DNA from: Atopsyche davidsoni
Taxonomy: Eukaryota > Arthropoda > Insecta > Trichoptera > Hydrobiosidae
DNA length: 64,000 nt
Assembly (NCBI GenBank): GCA_022113835.1
Contig: JAILWY010000002.1
Coordinates: 2,520,501 to 2,584,500 of the forward strand
Direction of reading: 5' to 3'
Made by a program: the position numbers and the translations under genes. Under the pieces are notes generated by a model, which did not search any database, was not told where the DNA came from, and worked only from the letters and a program-made list of their open reading frames with translations. Positions 12,252-24,900 of the stretch are shown here, one piece after another. How positions within the stretch are numbered: the first letter of the stretch is position 1; every line of letters starts with the position of its first letter.

Positions 12252-12565
12252 ATTAACTGAGGCTTTATTATCGAAATGGAGTATAATAATGATGCGGCAG
12301 CCCTGCCATGTGGGAAGTTATGGTAATTACTAGATTCAGAATTCGTTTTTTTTAATATGTGAATATATCGTTCTTTAAATGTATCTAATCACTGAGAACA
12401 GCCCTGGCACGTGGAGAGTTATTGTAGTGGCTAAATTAAGAATCGTTTTTATTTTTTTTGTGAGATATAAATCTTACGAAATTGGAGGACGGCCGCGATG
12501 CGGCAGCCCTGGCACGTGGAGGGTAATTGCGGCCCTGCGTTTACGATTGATCTAGAAGTGGCTCC
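12252..12565. repeat. Degenerate tandem repeat, about 103-bp unit, three copies
   Basis: The anchor GCAGCCCTG.CACGTGG recurs at about 12298, 12399 and 12504 (spacing about 101 and 105 bp). Each is followed by a GGTAATT/GTTATTG segment and an AATTCGTTTTT or AATCGTTTTTA tract. Copies 2 and 3 contain the palindromic E-box CACGTG; in copy 1 it reads CCATGTGG. Copy 3 is the most GC-rich and copy 1 the most AT-decayed. No coding potential is recognised. Confidence 0.75.
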
Positions 12566-15500
12566 TTCGGGGAGTACGTTATCTGATTCGGCTGTGGGCG
12601 TTTGCTGTGTTTTTGAATCGCACGAATGCCATCTCGACTTTGGTGCGGTCTGTAGTAATAAAAGTAACACGGAATAAGACGTGGGGCGTAAAGCGCGACA
12701 AGAACACGCCACCCGCGCCACTTACACCACAGAGACGCGTGTTTTCACTCACGGATTTGTTTGGGGATGTCGAGTGTGGCAACATCGTAAATGACAACCA
12801 CATGGAATTTGTGAGGCTCGAATTGTTTTGAGGAATTTTTAGATCGAACTGTATGACTCAGTTTGATAATGCCAACGTGAAAGGTCGGCGAAACCGGTCA
12901 CCAATATAATTTCACATGTGGAAAAATCACTCAAGTATTGAAAACATTAAAATGGAATTCCACCAAGTAAATAGATTGCTTAAATAAAACAGTGATATTT
13001 ACAAAAAAATACAGATTTTATCTCAGAATTATAGCTTGCATTATTATTTTTTTTAACAAAAACTACACTAAAATTTTAAATAGATATACACTGTAAGCAT
13101 TTGTTTATGAAAATGTATTTGTTGTCATGTCATCCCGTGTTTGATTTTTATAGTTTTTTTTACTTCAATAAGGTTCTGACAAAGCTAGAACATGAACTGG
13201 TATTTTTTTAAAATTAAATACAAAATATCCTACCACCATATGCTTTCATATGAACATTAACTGTTATAAATAGTGGCAATATAGAATTTATAGAACTGAA
13301 AGGTAAAAATATAATTGAATATTAGTTATACGCTTTATATAATAAGATAATTTACTTAAGGCTTTTCAAAACAATTACCGCAATGTCACAAGCTGCGTGG
13401 ATATTCGCATTTGCATATACTCAAACTCACCTCTGCGTCAGCAGGCGCTAAGTATGCCGGGGACGCAATATATTTATATTAAGTGGGTTAAAACTTATCC
13501 TGCTTATTGATAACTGGTGAATTTACATTCAGGGTACGTCTTCGGGGAAGTTGTGCCGAAAAAGCCGAGGGGCCCGGAGGGACGTGCCCCGACGCCCCCT
13601 TTGTGCGGCGCCGGCTTTGAAAAATATAACTTTGCACAAATTTATAGTTTCCTTTCACCTTCGACGACCCTCTGCCCTCGCTCTTCTTTGCACCGCCTAC
13701 TTGCGTATCGGAGACTTTTTGCTAAGAAATCACACGGAGTTCAATTTATATTGCTTTCAATATGCCCTGCACGGCATATCTATCCCACAAAAGCCGCATT
13801 AAGAATATATTATCTAAGCATAATCTACTGCACCAATAAAAAAATAATTAATGCCAAAAAGTTAGATATGAGTATATATTTCTTTTAAATTTATTTTTAA
13901 TATGATAAATATGTGTTTTCCCGATTCCCATTTGTAGATTATTATGACTGATGGATCTAGAGACCTAAGCACTTAGGTGTCCTTTTTTAATTGGAATCAA
14001 AAGATGACATATAAACCTATCAAACGTTGGTTTTGAAAAGTCGTCATTTTATCACATTTTATCAACATCTTCAAGACTTTATTTGACCTTGAAAAAGGAT
14101 GTTAATTAAGTAATAAAAAATTGATGAATATAATTTTTTGAGGTGACTTCGCAAAAAAGTGACAAAAGCTTGCAGGTAAAAATGCAGCTTTTTTTTCAGT
14201 ACGGTGTTGATTGGGAAATCGAAAGCGAACCGAATCGAAATATACTGTTTGTTTTGTGTCTTGGTGTGAGTACTTCCGGTGTAGGGCAGGGCCAGAGGGC
14301 TCATTCCGGTGGAGTCGGCAGCCTGAACGCCATATTGCTGCGCCGACCGCACCAATCTCGCGATCTGCTGACGACCGACGTTTACATGCTTGATTTGAAT
14401 TCACAGCTGCCGGGTGCAATGTGGAATTATACACGGTGCCTCGCAAGTCACGCTAATCAAACAAAAATTATTTCGTTTTGATCAAAGTAATTTACTATGC
14501 TCAATAAAACATAGAGTCAAAAATAAATCGATTTGAAAACGATCGTGTCAATAATAAAACAAAAATACTTAGCTATTTTTTTCGCACAATAAAAATACTA
14601 TCAAAACGATACAAACTATTAATATATATATATATAAATAGTTTGTGTCGTTTTTGTTTTAGCGCAGATACCGTGAATTTTGAGGCACCGTGTAAATCGT
14701 CCTGCTCGCGTGGTTTTGCTAGTATGTTTTGCTCTGCTAACTGGTATGTTGAATCCGATCTGTCGGCACGTGATTCTCCGGAAGTGTACCTCCACAATCG
14801 AATTTGACATGCTTTAAAACACACTGGAGCGGGTATTGAAATGCACCAGAGGTGGCCAAACTTTTGCGTTAATTCACCCACCGCAAATTGCATTTTTTTG
14901 AGGATTTTCTTGCTTATGAATCAATTATCTGATAATCGTTAATGTTTCAAACCGTATATGGGTTCTTCGGCCATTTCGTGTGTCAATGCATAATAATTCA
15001 AGTTTTCGCATCAAACTGTGTAGCACGATGTATTTTCAAATTTGAAGCTCATTAAAACAAATCGACACGTCGCCGCTTAAGTCGGTGATTATTCATAAGG
15101 GTTAAACGTAGCAACCCTCGTGCGTTGAAGGGTGCGGCCACCCGCGGGCTCTACAGTCCCATTCACGAGACCGTCGCCGCGCTGGAGGTGGGGTAGCAAC
15201 AGCTTGTTTCTCTGCTCAAACGAGCCCGACCCCAGGGCTGCTCGACCTGTTGGTACTAGCTAGTTTCTTTTTTATGGAGACGATTACCGGTTGATTCTTC
15301 TGCAGACGATTGTTGAATACTATACAGATCCATAATTTTCTAGATGATTGCTCTACAAAATTATATAGACCCGTACTTTTTTAAATTATCGATTATATCT
15401 TATAAGGTGTGGCTTAGGTAGTAGAGTACATGGATTCGTTATTGAGTTTATATAGGCAAAAAATGTGTAAAAAAAAAACTTTTTTTAACCGCGGAATATT

Positions 15501-17050
15501 ATATTGGTTCTTATATCTACAAATGATATCACTGGTGATGGTTAAATTTTATATAAATCCGTATTTCCACAAATGTTTTTTTCTATATACTTATATAATT
15601 TTTCTCGTTGGGGGTAACGTTTTTGTCAGACTTTGAATCCATTTCACGCCACTCCGTATCTGCTTCTGGATACGTGTTAAACGGCAAGCCTCAGTGCACT
15701 GTACTCTGCTGATATCTCTATCTTCACGAGATGAAATTGATATTTTATTAGCTACGAGAGACACTCGCGCTGGGGATCGGATATATTTGCTCGCTCGAGT
15801 GCCTCTGTTTTTATTGAAGGTTTGCGTAAGATCCGGTGGAGTGAAAGTGGATGTTCTCTTATGTCTTACACAATATGACTCTGATAATATGTACAATTTA
15901 TTGAGTTGATGAAAGTTTAATAATTACCGATTTATGTGTAGATTATTGACCAGTAAAGATGATACAAGAGATCACAAAGTTTTATCAAGCTGGGGATCAA
16001 TTTGAAAATGTTTTTAAACCCTTTGTTATTTGCGGGGCTTGACAAACAGAGGAGACGAACACGTTTGTAGTAAATAATTTTGAAATGTATATATTATATA
16101 AGATATATATTTAAAAAATAAATTAATTAAGTGGTGATTTCTTTAGGAGAGTTTGAAAAAACAATGGCACGTAGAAAAATATACATAAATATTTGGTTTA
16201 TAAGAGGGCATCAAATTTTGATGGTGCGTCTTTGGATGTTATCAAGCACGTAAAGACATCGTTATTGATTTATAATTATATCCACGAAAGCATGTTTGCA
16301 TTAAAATAATATAATATGTATGATCTTTATAATGAGCAGCGGTCGTTTCAAGGCTTTAGCAACGTAGAGTTGAAAACATAAATTATCTATAGAGATAATG
16401 TTGCAAAGGTTGTAAACAAGTCAGTCAGGTCATAGAATGTAACATATAATGCTTCACAATCGAGTCGCCGAGTTGCGAAACCCGCTTAAAACGTAGCAAA
16501 TCTTATTTTATTTTGTTTTCGATTAATTTTAAATTGAAATATAAAACTGATTTAAGTTCAAGATACTCGAAATATATCTGAAGTCATTTGATTGAAGTTT
16601 ATTTAAAAAAAAATTGCAAGGTATATTTTCAGAGTGGGTTTTGCAACTTGACGACCCAATTGAAACATCGCCGGCGCTCGTACAGTACGGAAGGAATCCT
16701 TTTCTCTATAAATTCCATAAACAGGCTTTCACGGTATTCTTGTTCCCTGAAAATCACTTGAGGCTCGTTCCGACCGTAAATGGGGGCGCGGAGTCTCGAG
16801 CCAGCCGGGCGCTCGCGGAAGTTTTCAAAATAACAGCTTTATGAAGCGGAAATACAGCACTCGAATTGGAATGACTTGTGATAGCAGCTGTGCTGTTTGT
16901 GTTTGTCTTTATACAAAATTATTATATATACATAAATGTATTTATATTTATTTTCCTTTTTAAGTATTACATATAAGCGTTGTATGATGAAAAATATGCT
17001 ACAGTGTTGCAACCCAAATTTATGTATTTGTTATTTTATGTATATATATA
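12566..17050. other. AT-rich non-coding DNA with GC-rich islands
   Basis: Most of this stretch shows nothing assignable. More GC-rich patches lie at about 12590-12800, 13540-13620, 14265-14420 and 15115-15240. A POU-type ATTTGCAT octamer lies at 13409. A copy of the AATGGAATTCCACCAAGT repeat motif lies at 12951. A (TA)n tract lies near 14625. Short open frames over the patches show no known domains on either strand. Confidence 0.4.
12948..12970 (+). repeat. Dispersed repeat fragment (AATGGAATTCCACCAAGT motif)
   Basis: It shares the AATGGAATTCCACCAAGTA core with the hAT element at 38,838. Inverted, diverged copies occur at 49,958-49,995 and 54,451-54,500. Confidence 0.5.
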
Positions 17051-17459
17051 CACAGTAAAATCCCGCTTTACGCGACCACTTTATGCGCGGTTTCACTATA
17101 ACGCGAATTTCAAATTTCGCGTTAAAATGCCTCGCATTACGCTAATTTATTATTTTAAGAATGTGTACGAACATAATGTAGTCATTGACTTCTCTTAACA
17201 ATTAAAAACAGCGTTGGGTGTTATGAACGTATTTTACAAGAACGTAAAAGAAACGCTACCCAAAAGACAATAGATGTATTTTTCAGTAAAAATAACATGT
17301 AATACAGCATAAAGTGTTCTTAGAATTAAAGTGATAGATTTTTTGTATTAAGTTTTGACTATGTATGTATGTTTAATCGTAAACCCCCGATATACGCGAA
17401 TTTCACTTAACGCGATTTTTTCCGGAACGTATCCCTCGCGTAAAGCGGGGTATTACTGT
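17051..17459. mobile_element. Pogo/Tigger-like MITE, copy 1
   Basis: About 408 bp with terminal inverted repeats. The left end reads CACAGTAAAATCCCGCTTTA. The right end, inverted, reads ACAGTAATACCCCGCTTTAC. Both continue into CGCGA, and the inner subterminal parts repeat TTTCRCxxTAACGCGA. The CAGTAA..CCxCGCTTTACGCG terminus and flanking TA on both sides (allowing one base of slop) are typical of pogo/Tigger-type Tc1/mariner elements. No transposase is present, so it is non-autonomous. A second copy lies at 53,629. Confidence 0.85.
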
Positions 17460-18265
17460 TATTATAAAAGCGTTACAGTGTTTCATAGTAAAAAAAAAAA
17501 ACAACAATATTATATAAACTACTTAATTCAATAATTTATGATAGTACGTTTGAAATATTTAAGGTAATCGTTTTATACATGAATCGACGAGAAAATTTTC
17601 GGAAAAGTAATTTTCACGACACCGATGGTATCAGAACCTACACTCCGTGCCTATCACAGCCAGGTGAGCTCAATTGGTTCAACTATTAAAATATATAAAA
17701 AAAATAAAAAACTTTTTATCTGCGACAGGAAAATGTTTTCAGTAAAACAATTTTTATTCACACACACGGTTTCTGAAATAATAATTGAAAAGCTGTCAAA
17801 AGCGTCACACTTTATACAATCCGATTTGTCGTTGGTGAGTTCTCATCGATTTGAACAAAAACTATTTTAATAAAACCGGCACATTAACTAATTCGCAGAT
17901 AATTAATCAGAGGGATGCTTTTGAGTGTCGCCCGACAGCTTATCGACTACTGCCTTCTCAGACAGCCTTTCAGAAACCGCTGTCATTATTTTTAACAAAT
18001 TGTGAAGTGTGATAATTGGAATTCTTTGAAACTGCGTGTAAAAATTAATATTTAAAGGGGAAAATGCGTTCGCATTATGTTTGTGGTAACTATCTCACCT
18101 GCCAGGGGGGCGCATGGACTGGGGTCTCCCGTGACGCTTCATGAATATTCAAGGCTATGTTAACGAATAATCATTAAAAAAATATATATAAATCTTATGG
18201 CTATGGCATCGCCACGCAGTTGATCAGCCTGGTGTGTTAATAATGTTTTAAATTTGTGGATATCC
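17460..18265. other. AT-rich non-coding DNA
   Basis: No gene or repeat is supportable here. A 12-nt resemblance to miR-2 at about 17,653 was examined and rejected. Confidence 0.4.
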
Positions 18266-18410
18266 GTGGTGTGCGGTGAGTCCGAATTCATGGCAAGCAG
18301 TTTTTTTCATTGAGCCTAATAAATCACCCTAACGCTGAATTTGCGTCAAGGCTAAAAATCGGGCAAGCGATGCTTTATTGCTTGAATGGACTGCACACCA
18401 CTTGTATACA
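18266..18410. repeat. Foldback sequence of about 145 bp
   Basis: GTGGTGTGCGGTGAGTCC at the left is matched in inverted form by GGACTGCACACCACTTG at the right. A second arm pair (TTCATGGCAAGC / GCTTTATTGCTTGAA) continues inward and AGCCT/AGGCT pairs near the loop. This is either a small foldback MITE or a structured RNA. No target duplication was identified. Confidence 0.55.
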
Positions 18411-19757
18411 TTCAAATAATGTGATTTGATGATAAAATAAAGGTTTTATATACCCGTGTGTAGTATCAAGGTAAATTAGGGAAAAGTCCGGTTTTTAAAG
18501 GTATTTTCAAATACGTTGCGCAGATTGAAGACACACATGATAAGGAATCTATTAACCTATTCACACTGTATAATAATGACTAGAGCCATTGAAGTATTAA
18601 AAAAAAAAAATTACTATTGGTTATAGTTCAAATCCCACCTGTTTTGCAGATATTTTATTTGATAATTTTAATAAAGATAATGTGGAATCATTAAATATTT
18701 AATAATCACTTGCATAAATATTTTAATTAAAAAAAATTGTTTGGTAAAGTTCTAAAATTTTTTTTTCTATTTCCAAAGATAAAATCGATTTTTACGACGC
18801 GCTGTATAGAAGCGTTCAGGGAAACCGGAAGCGGCCATTCGAAAATATTTAATTTCCGGAAGAATCCTCGTAAATAAAAAATATATAATTTCATTAAATA
18901 TTTTCTCCTCCCCCGCCCTCCCCGTGCAGTATCCGTGCTTTGAATTTAGATTTGACTACGGAATAACCTCGCCTTTTCCTCGGGCACTCTAAATAATTTA
19001 GAAAAAAAAAACATACTTTCTACTGATAAAAATATTCATTTATATAATTAAATTTTAAAAGGTCCCGAAAAACCAATAGTCACCTAGCTATGGCGGCCGC
19101 TCTCTCTTAGATACTCAGCCTCTTCACAAACTTATGAGTCCAACTTCTCGACTCCGATACAGCAGTTGTTTTTATGAAATAAGGTTGGAAATTTTATCGT
19201 ATAATAATTAGTGATGAATTTTACAGGTAACGACTGTTTGTATATTTAATATTACAAAAATTTGTTGCGATGTTCTAGTTAAGTGTTAAGTTATGATTGA
19301 GCCATATTTTAGCTACCTTTGTATAAAATGTCTGCGTGATATTATTAAACCCAAAAAGTTAGTGATTACGACAGTTTTCGACTAGCCTAAATAACAGATA
19401 ATTTAGCTAAAAGTGTGTTTTATACGAGCCAGTTAAATGTTCCTTAGCAATCTACGAGTATAAGTTATAATATGTAAAAATTCTTAATAAGCTATAATTT
19501 AGCAAGAAGTGCGTATTCGTTGTGCAAAAAGCCTGCGTGATTTTATAAAGCGCAGAACGTATAATATTTCAGGCATTAGTGCCGTTTCAGACTGTCTTAA
19601 ATCATAATAATCGCAGAGAGCCGCGCCGAGTAGATGTTGAATTAACAAGAGCCGTATCTGATGTAGCTGAAAAACAACCGACTCTCGTATGACAGAAAAC
19701 ACGCGACGTTTGATAAAGTCCCGACCCACGCGCCCGCGGTAACGAGCCACCCCCGGG
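18411..19757. other. AT-rich non-coding DNA with scattered regulatory-like motifs
   Basis: No coding region is recognised. GCGGCCATTCG lies at 18833. A combined ATGGCGGC plus GCTCTCTCT site lies at 19090 and is listed separately. A possible SINE B-box (AGTTCAAATCCCACC) lies at about 18625. Confidence 0.4.
19090..19109. promoter_or_regulatory. Adjacent PHO/YY1-type and GAGA-type motifs
   Basis: ATGGCGGC is followed at once by CGCTCTCTCT (GAGAGAG on the other strand). PHO and GAGA-factor sites side by side are typical of insect Polycomb response elements. The assignment rests on motif matches only. Confidence 0.35.
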
Positions 19758-19843
19758 GGTGGCGTCCATGGGGTGGCGTCCATGGGGTGGCGTCCATGGG
19801 GTGGCGTCCATGGGGTGGCGTCCATGGGGTGGCGTCCACCCCC
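19758..19843. repeat. 14-bp minisatellite
   Basis: Five and a half to six virtually identical copies of TGGCGTCCATGGGG in phase (T at 19760, 19774, 19788, 19802, 19816, 19830). It sits inside a GC-rich island (about 19715-19930). The array reads open in several frames only because the unit lacks stops, so those frames are artefacts. Confidence 0.95.
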
Positions 19844-20202
19844 GCCCGGGTTAATCCCGCTTTATAACTCAGCCGTAACCTTGCGATTTCAAGTTTATTG
19901 CGAAAGTTGTCGCCCGCCCCGCGGTGGCAAGTCGTCTCGTCTTGCAGCACTTCCGGTAGAATTCTAATCCTAATTTTGATAATGATTTTGTACACTTTTT
20001 CAAATATCAATCTTTAATCAATTTTCAATATTTGTAAAAGTGTATAATACTTAATGATTATCAATCAATTAAACCTGTATAGGCAAAATCGTACTTACTG
20101 TGAGACGGTCTTCACAAAAAATCAAGAAATAAATACTAATTTTTACTGTGTATTCAATATGTTTTAGGCGATGGGTTCTGAAAGACTAGGTTGTGATCGT
20201 TT

Positions 20203-20652
20203 TTGTCTGAAGCTGAAGCCACACAATCTGTATATGCCTTAAAAACACGAAAGCGCTACCTATTCGGCTTGTTCATATTTCATATTCATCAAGTGCTTCT
20301 CCTCAGAGGAGAATGGTGTTATATATTGGAAGGAAAAGTCTGCGTATTGGTGGTGCCCAATAGCATTATTTTATGATAACTTCCTTACATATCTGTTCTT
20401 CAGTATGTTGTGGAGGATTGGTTCATTGTCTGAAGCTGAAGTCACACAATCTGTATATGCCTTAAAAGCACGAAAGCGCTACCTATTCGACTTGTTCACA
20501 TATTATATTCATCAAGTGCTTCTCCTCAGATGAGAATAGTGTTATATATTGGAAGGAAAAGTCTGCGTATTGCTGCTGCCCAATAGCATTATTTTATAAT
20601 AATTTCCTTACAAATCTGTTGTTCCTCAGTATGTTGTGGAGAATCAGTTCAC
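20203..20652. repeat. Direct tandem duplication, 223-bp unit, two copies
   Basis: Copy 1 (20203-20425) and copy 2 (20426-20652) both start TTGTCTGAAGCTGAAG and end near CAGTATGTTGTGGAG. They differ by scattered substitutions and a few indels, by eye roughly 90% identical. Each carries a TCTCCTCAGA.GAGAAT palindrome. No coding potential is recognised. Confidence 0.9.
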
Positions 20653-21516
20653 ATATGAAACTACAAGAAAAATCACTTCTTTTTTTTTTTTTTAGACAAA
20701 TGGGTCAGTCAGGTGTTGTATCCAATGCAATCACAGTAGCTCCGCAACTGAGCGAGAATTTAAATCGTCTTTTTAAAACACATTGTTATTGCTTCATGAC
20801 AGTCTATTGTATTGAAACCATCCACAGGTTTCATATGACCCGCACGCGAGAGACACTACTACCGTGTTTATGTCTATTCCTTGTAACTTTTGAATGAACA
20901 TGCGACGCCAAGAAACTTTGATTACTTTGTTAGGCTATGTTTATACTTTTACTTAAAAGTAATATCAATTCACGCTTAGATGAATTCGCTAGCACCACCA
21001 ACAACACAAAAAACATTTTTCTATGAATGCACGTTTGTTGCAGTATTTGCAGTGTTTGAAATATTTTACGGTAAAATTATTTGAAATGTACATTTTCCTA
21101 TGAAATCATCTCTGCATTTCAACATATTTAAATGTTTGGTGTATTGTGCAGCTGCGTGAATGTATATATTTTATTTTTAGATTTGCGGTTGGTGCCGACC
21201 GTAGAGTTTTGTCGAAACAAAAACAATAGCCTTTTGTTCCGCTCACAGCATTTCCGCGACTGAATTAAAATTAATAACATTTAGTGTACTGTAACTGTAT
21301 TCAAAATAAAATAAAAACTATCGCATAAATTTTATTTTAATTTAATTAATATTGTCAAAAACTCGTTTATTACAATATTACGTATTATTTTTTATTCATA
21401 ATTTTATTGTTTTTTATGTTTTAACAAACTGTTTTTATTAGAAGTAACCGAATTTAATTCTGATTTTACTGATATTCAATCTAATTTTTTTTCCATGAAG
21501 GTCTTGAGTTCATGAA
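20653..21516. other. AT-rich non-coding DNA
   Basis: Nothing supportable was seen apart from poly-T and A/T-rich runs. Confidence 0.4.
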
Positions 21517-21960
21517 ATGGGACAATACACAACGGTCTACAAATATGACCAATGGGGCTTTTTGAATCTTTTTCCTCTGATGCCTCTCCTCATAGGAGGT
21601 TGGCGACCATTTCCTCGAACATATCCCTATGCTGGGACTCTTTCATTTTTGACGCGGTCAACCCATGGTATCTTAAGGATTATCCTATACAGCCACATTT
21701 CAGCCGCTTCAATTCTTTGCATCGTAGCTGTCTTGAGTGTCCAAGCTTCGACTCCACAAAGGAGAACTGAGACGACATAACATTTGGTAAATCTCCAGCG
21801 AGTTTTCTGGGTTATATCTCTTGAGCATAGTACTTTCATACCTTTTAATTTCCTGGTCAGGATCCCAGTTCTCATACTGCCCAAAAACTTAATCTTTTAA
21901 CTCTCTCCACTAATTTTGTTGTCTTTTCTAACCTTCTACTTAAATACGTTTCTTATTAAT
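21517..21960 (-). pseudogene. Non-LTR retrotransposon fragment, reverse-transcriptase C-terminus
   Basis: The minus-strand open frame 21884-21627 contains SVLLCGVEAWTLK and RIEAAEMWLYRIILKIPW followed by VDRVKNE. This is the familiar C-terminal block of RTE/CR1-like endonuclease-reverse transcriptase ORF2 proteins. The frame breaks after KNERVPA. Further family-like sequence (GNGRQPPMRRG, the 'VANLL' tail region) continues to about 21517 in another frame. The catalytic YxDD region is absent, so this is a 5'-truncated dead copy. Related tail fragments occur at 26,405 and 46,131. Confidence 0.8.
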
Positions 21961-24900
21961 TTCTATGTGTTACGTAACGGTTTTAAGTCCAGAGTCTACT
22001 CGGCTCATATAAACGGGACAATAGTCAACGGTCCTCTATTACTATCTCCGTGGGAGCTTTTCTAAATAACCGGAGTGAATTCCGTCCCAGAAGAGCGAGA
22101 TATAGGGAGGGTATTCTCTGACCGCAGGCATAAAGAATGCTCCCCTCTAAACGCATGAAATTTTATCACCGGCCCCTTTTCATACATTTTCCCGATAGGC
22201 AATAAAAGGCGAGCCCCACCGCGGAGAGCCTTATTGTCTGTCGCTGCGGGGGGAGCGGGTTCCGGCAGCTCGTCTGCTCCGAGGGTCGTTGTAAATCTTT
22301 CCCTTCCAGAAACACTCCGGGGCTTCCCGGTGACGCAACATCGTCCATAACTTATTGCATTACCATATTTCTCAAATCGACGGGACTCTCTTGGATGTGA
22401 CGTAGAAATTGTTACTTATGTCTAAGAGCTGCTCTATTGATTTGTGTTTTTCATATGGAGTATATAAAATATACAGATATATAATGTTTAGGTAAAATAA
22501 TTTATAAGCAAAGTTTAATCAACGAATCACCAAAAACAAGGTATCGAAATATTTTCCTTACATCTCCTGTCAATGTGGTATATTTATACTTGATTGACTT
22601 AGAACTTATGTTATGGTGTTTATTTTGTCACATACTATGAATGATCACTATTTCTGCGTGACTTTATTCACGTAAGTCTATTTTCATATTATTTACCAGT
22701 AAGTTATAACCAAAATATCCTACAAATTATAAATACCTGTAATGATAAAGAGATTTGATAAGTGGATTATTCATTTTTAGTTTTTGCAATATATTTTTTA
22801 AAGGTGTTTTATGCTTTTTTTTTTTAAATGTACCTCTAGGTCAGATACTTATAATTATTCCAAGTACAAAATTTATAACTTTTATTAAAAAGGTATGACA
22901 AGTTCACATTTTTGTAATATTTTTCATTTCTATTTATTCATGTAGTTTTCATATCTCGAGAACTTACAAGGCCTTATTCCTTATTACCTCGCGTGAAACG
23001 GCCTAGAAGCTGCGCGCCAGCGTCTCGGGGTTTAGTTTGATTTCCGGTCAACTCAATATCATTTTGTATTTTGATTTGAAACCTCACTTGGTATATTTTC
23101 AGAAATATCTTCAGGCCATCAAAGAAAATATTTTATTTTTGATATTCTCAATTCGCTCGCGAATTGGTTTTTTTTTTAACCCATAGCGACTTCTGAATCT
23201 ACAAGCAGTTGCTTATGCGAAACGTTTTTCTTAGAAAGTAGTAGTTTTCATTATTAGTCTAATCGCGGTCTAGAATCTTGGCAGTTAGTTAACGTCGCAG
23301 GGAGTTGCAATTACTCACGAAATTATCAACCCTAGTTTGTGTAATAAATGAGTTAGGAATCATTAAATTGGAGTTCGGGGAAATCCCTATTACAATGTAA
23401 ATTTTCAGCCTCACGGATGATTAATCAATTTATCACATCTTTGACTGGCATCACCCGACGGGAATAACCCACGTCCGTTAGGGAAGACTATCAAGATTGA
23501 ATATGAAATGCGAAGATCGGCTAAGAATTTTTACCGATAGCTAAATATGCAAAATCTTTGGATTGTTCACGTATTGTGTATCGAACGAGGCTGAGAATAT
23601 CTGTAGATGATTTCTCAGAAGACACTTGAGCGTGTTCCGCGTCTCTCGGCAATTCTTGCCCGAGTCACGTCCGTGTGGTAGTTTGGCGAACGCAAGCTGT
23701 TTGTCACTCAATTCAAAATATTGGGTTGCCATCACAATTATCCCTTCTCAAAGTATCCTCAAACATTTGTTAAATATATTAATACACTAACAGTACAACC
23801 CGCCATTCTATGTTAACATTAATGAATATTAAAACTTGTTGAACTCACTAGAAAATAACAGTATTACACATTTTATGATATACTATGGATAATGTTATAA
23901 AACAATATTTTCTCAGCAAACCTATTAGACATGATTATATGTGAAAGTAGAAAGCACTTGACTCGAAGCACGATAAAACAAATTGAATCAAACAGTGCGA
24001 CGTCTGATCGGAATGAATGGTATCAAAATCCAATTACATACAAATATTCTGTTTGCCATGTCATGAAAATTCGAAGCGAGTCAATTTAACACTTCATATT
24101 ATATTTGATACATACAGACAATGACCGGTGATCATGATAGTTTAAATGAACTCGCGACTTGCTTTAATTTTTATTTACCGTGTCCGAGCCTTCCTCTTTG
24201 TCTTGTGACAGAGATGTGATATATGTAATATTATTTCTGCAGCTGTCATCCGATGTACATATAATATCCATTTATCAAAAAGTCATCAAAACTGTGATTA
24301 ATCCTTTGCGTCCGCGTACATCCACATGTAACGAATATCTGTGAATATATATATATACAGTGTTTCCGGGTCGTGGTTTCATGTTTCACTTACAAAATAA
24401 CTGGAGAATAGTAGAGGTTTAACAGGCTTGGACTATATTATAGGCTCTATGGGGGTGAGTAACTGCTGAGCGCCCGTAGGCGAGCAAACATTAATAACGA
24501 ATGACTTAATCTAGTGAAGTCCACACCCTTTATCTAAGAAACAAAGCGTAGAAGCATCCAGTAAGCTTTTAGCGATAATACTTTATTCAACATTTTAAAA
24601 TCAACTTAGTTATTCAGTAAATAATACAAAGCGATAGATGTTTCATAATAGTCTAAATTAGCTTCAATGTTTTCCACAATCAGAAAGTATCCAAGCCTAG
24701 ATAATCTGAGAACGAAGATTCTATAGCCACACTATTCTGTAAGATTGGTACGTCTGAAAGGGTCAGCGTGGAGTAGAAAGCGTCCAGATGTAAATGAGGC
24801 AATGTCTAGCTCGATCCTTCTCGGCATTTGGCTTGTTGTATCCCGAATTACGTACAGAAAATCTTGTTTAGAAGAGACAATTTTGTTCTTCAATATATTA

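Noticed and set aside
14071..14481. Opposing open frames of about 110 codons each
   Set aside because: No known domain on either strand and no splice support. Better seen as a GC-richer non-coding patch.
17652..17675. TATCACAGCCAG, identical to the first 12 nt of the miR-2 family
   Set aside because: No pairing arm of the right length lies upstream or downstream, so no miRNA hairpin can form. The match is likely chance.
19602..20010. Open frames with repeated 'MDATPWTPPHGRHP'-type peptides
   Set aside because: They are translations of the 14-bp minisatellite; all frames stay open because the unit has no stop.
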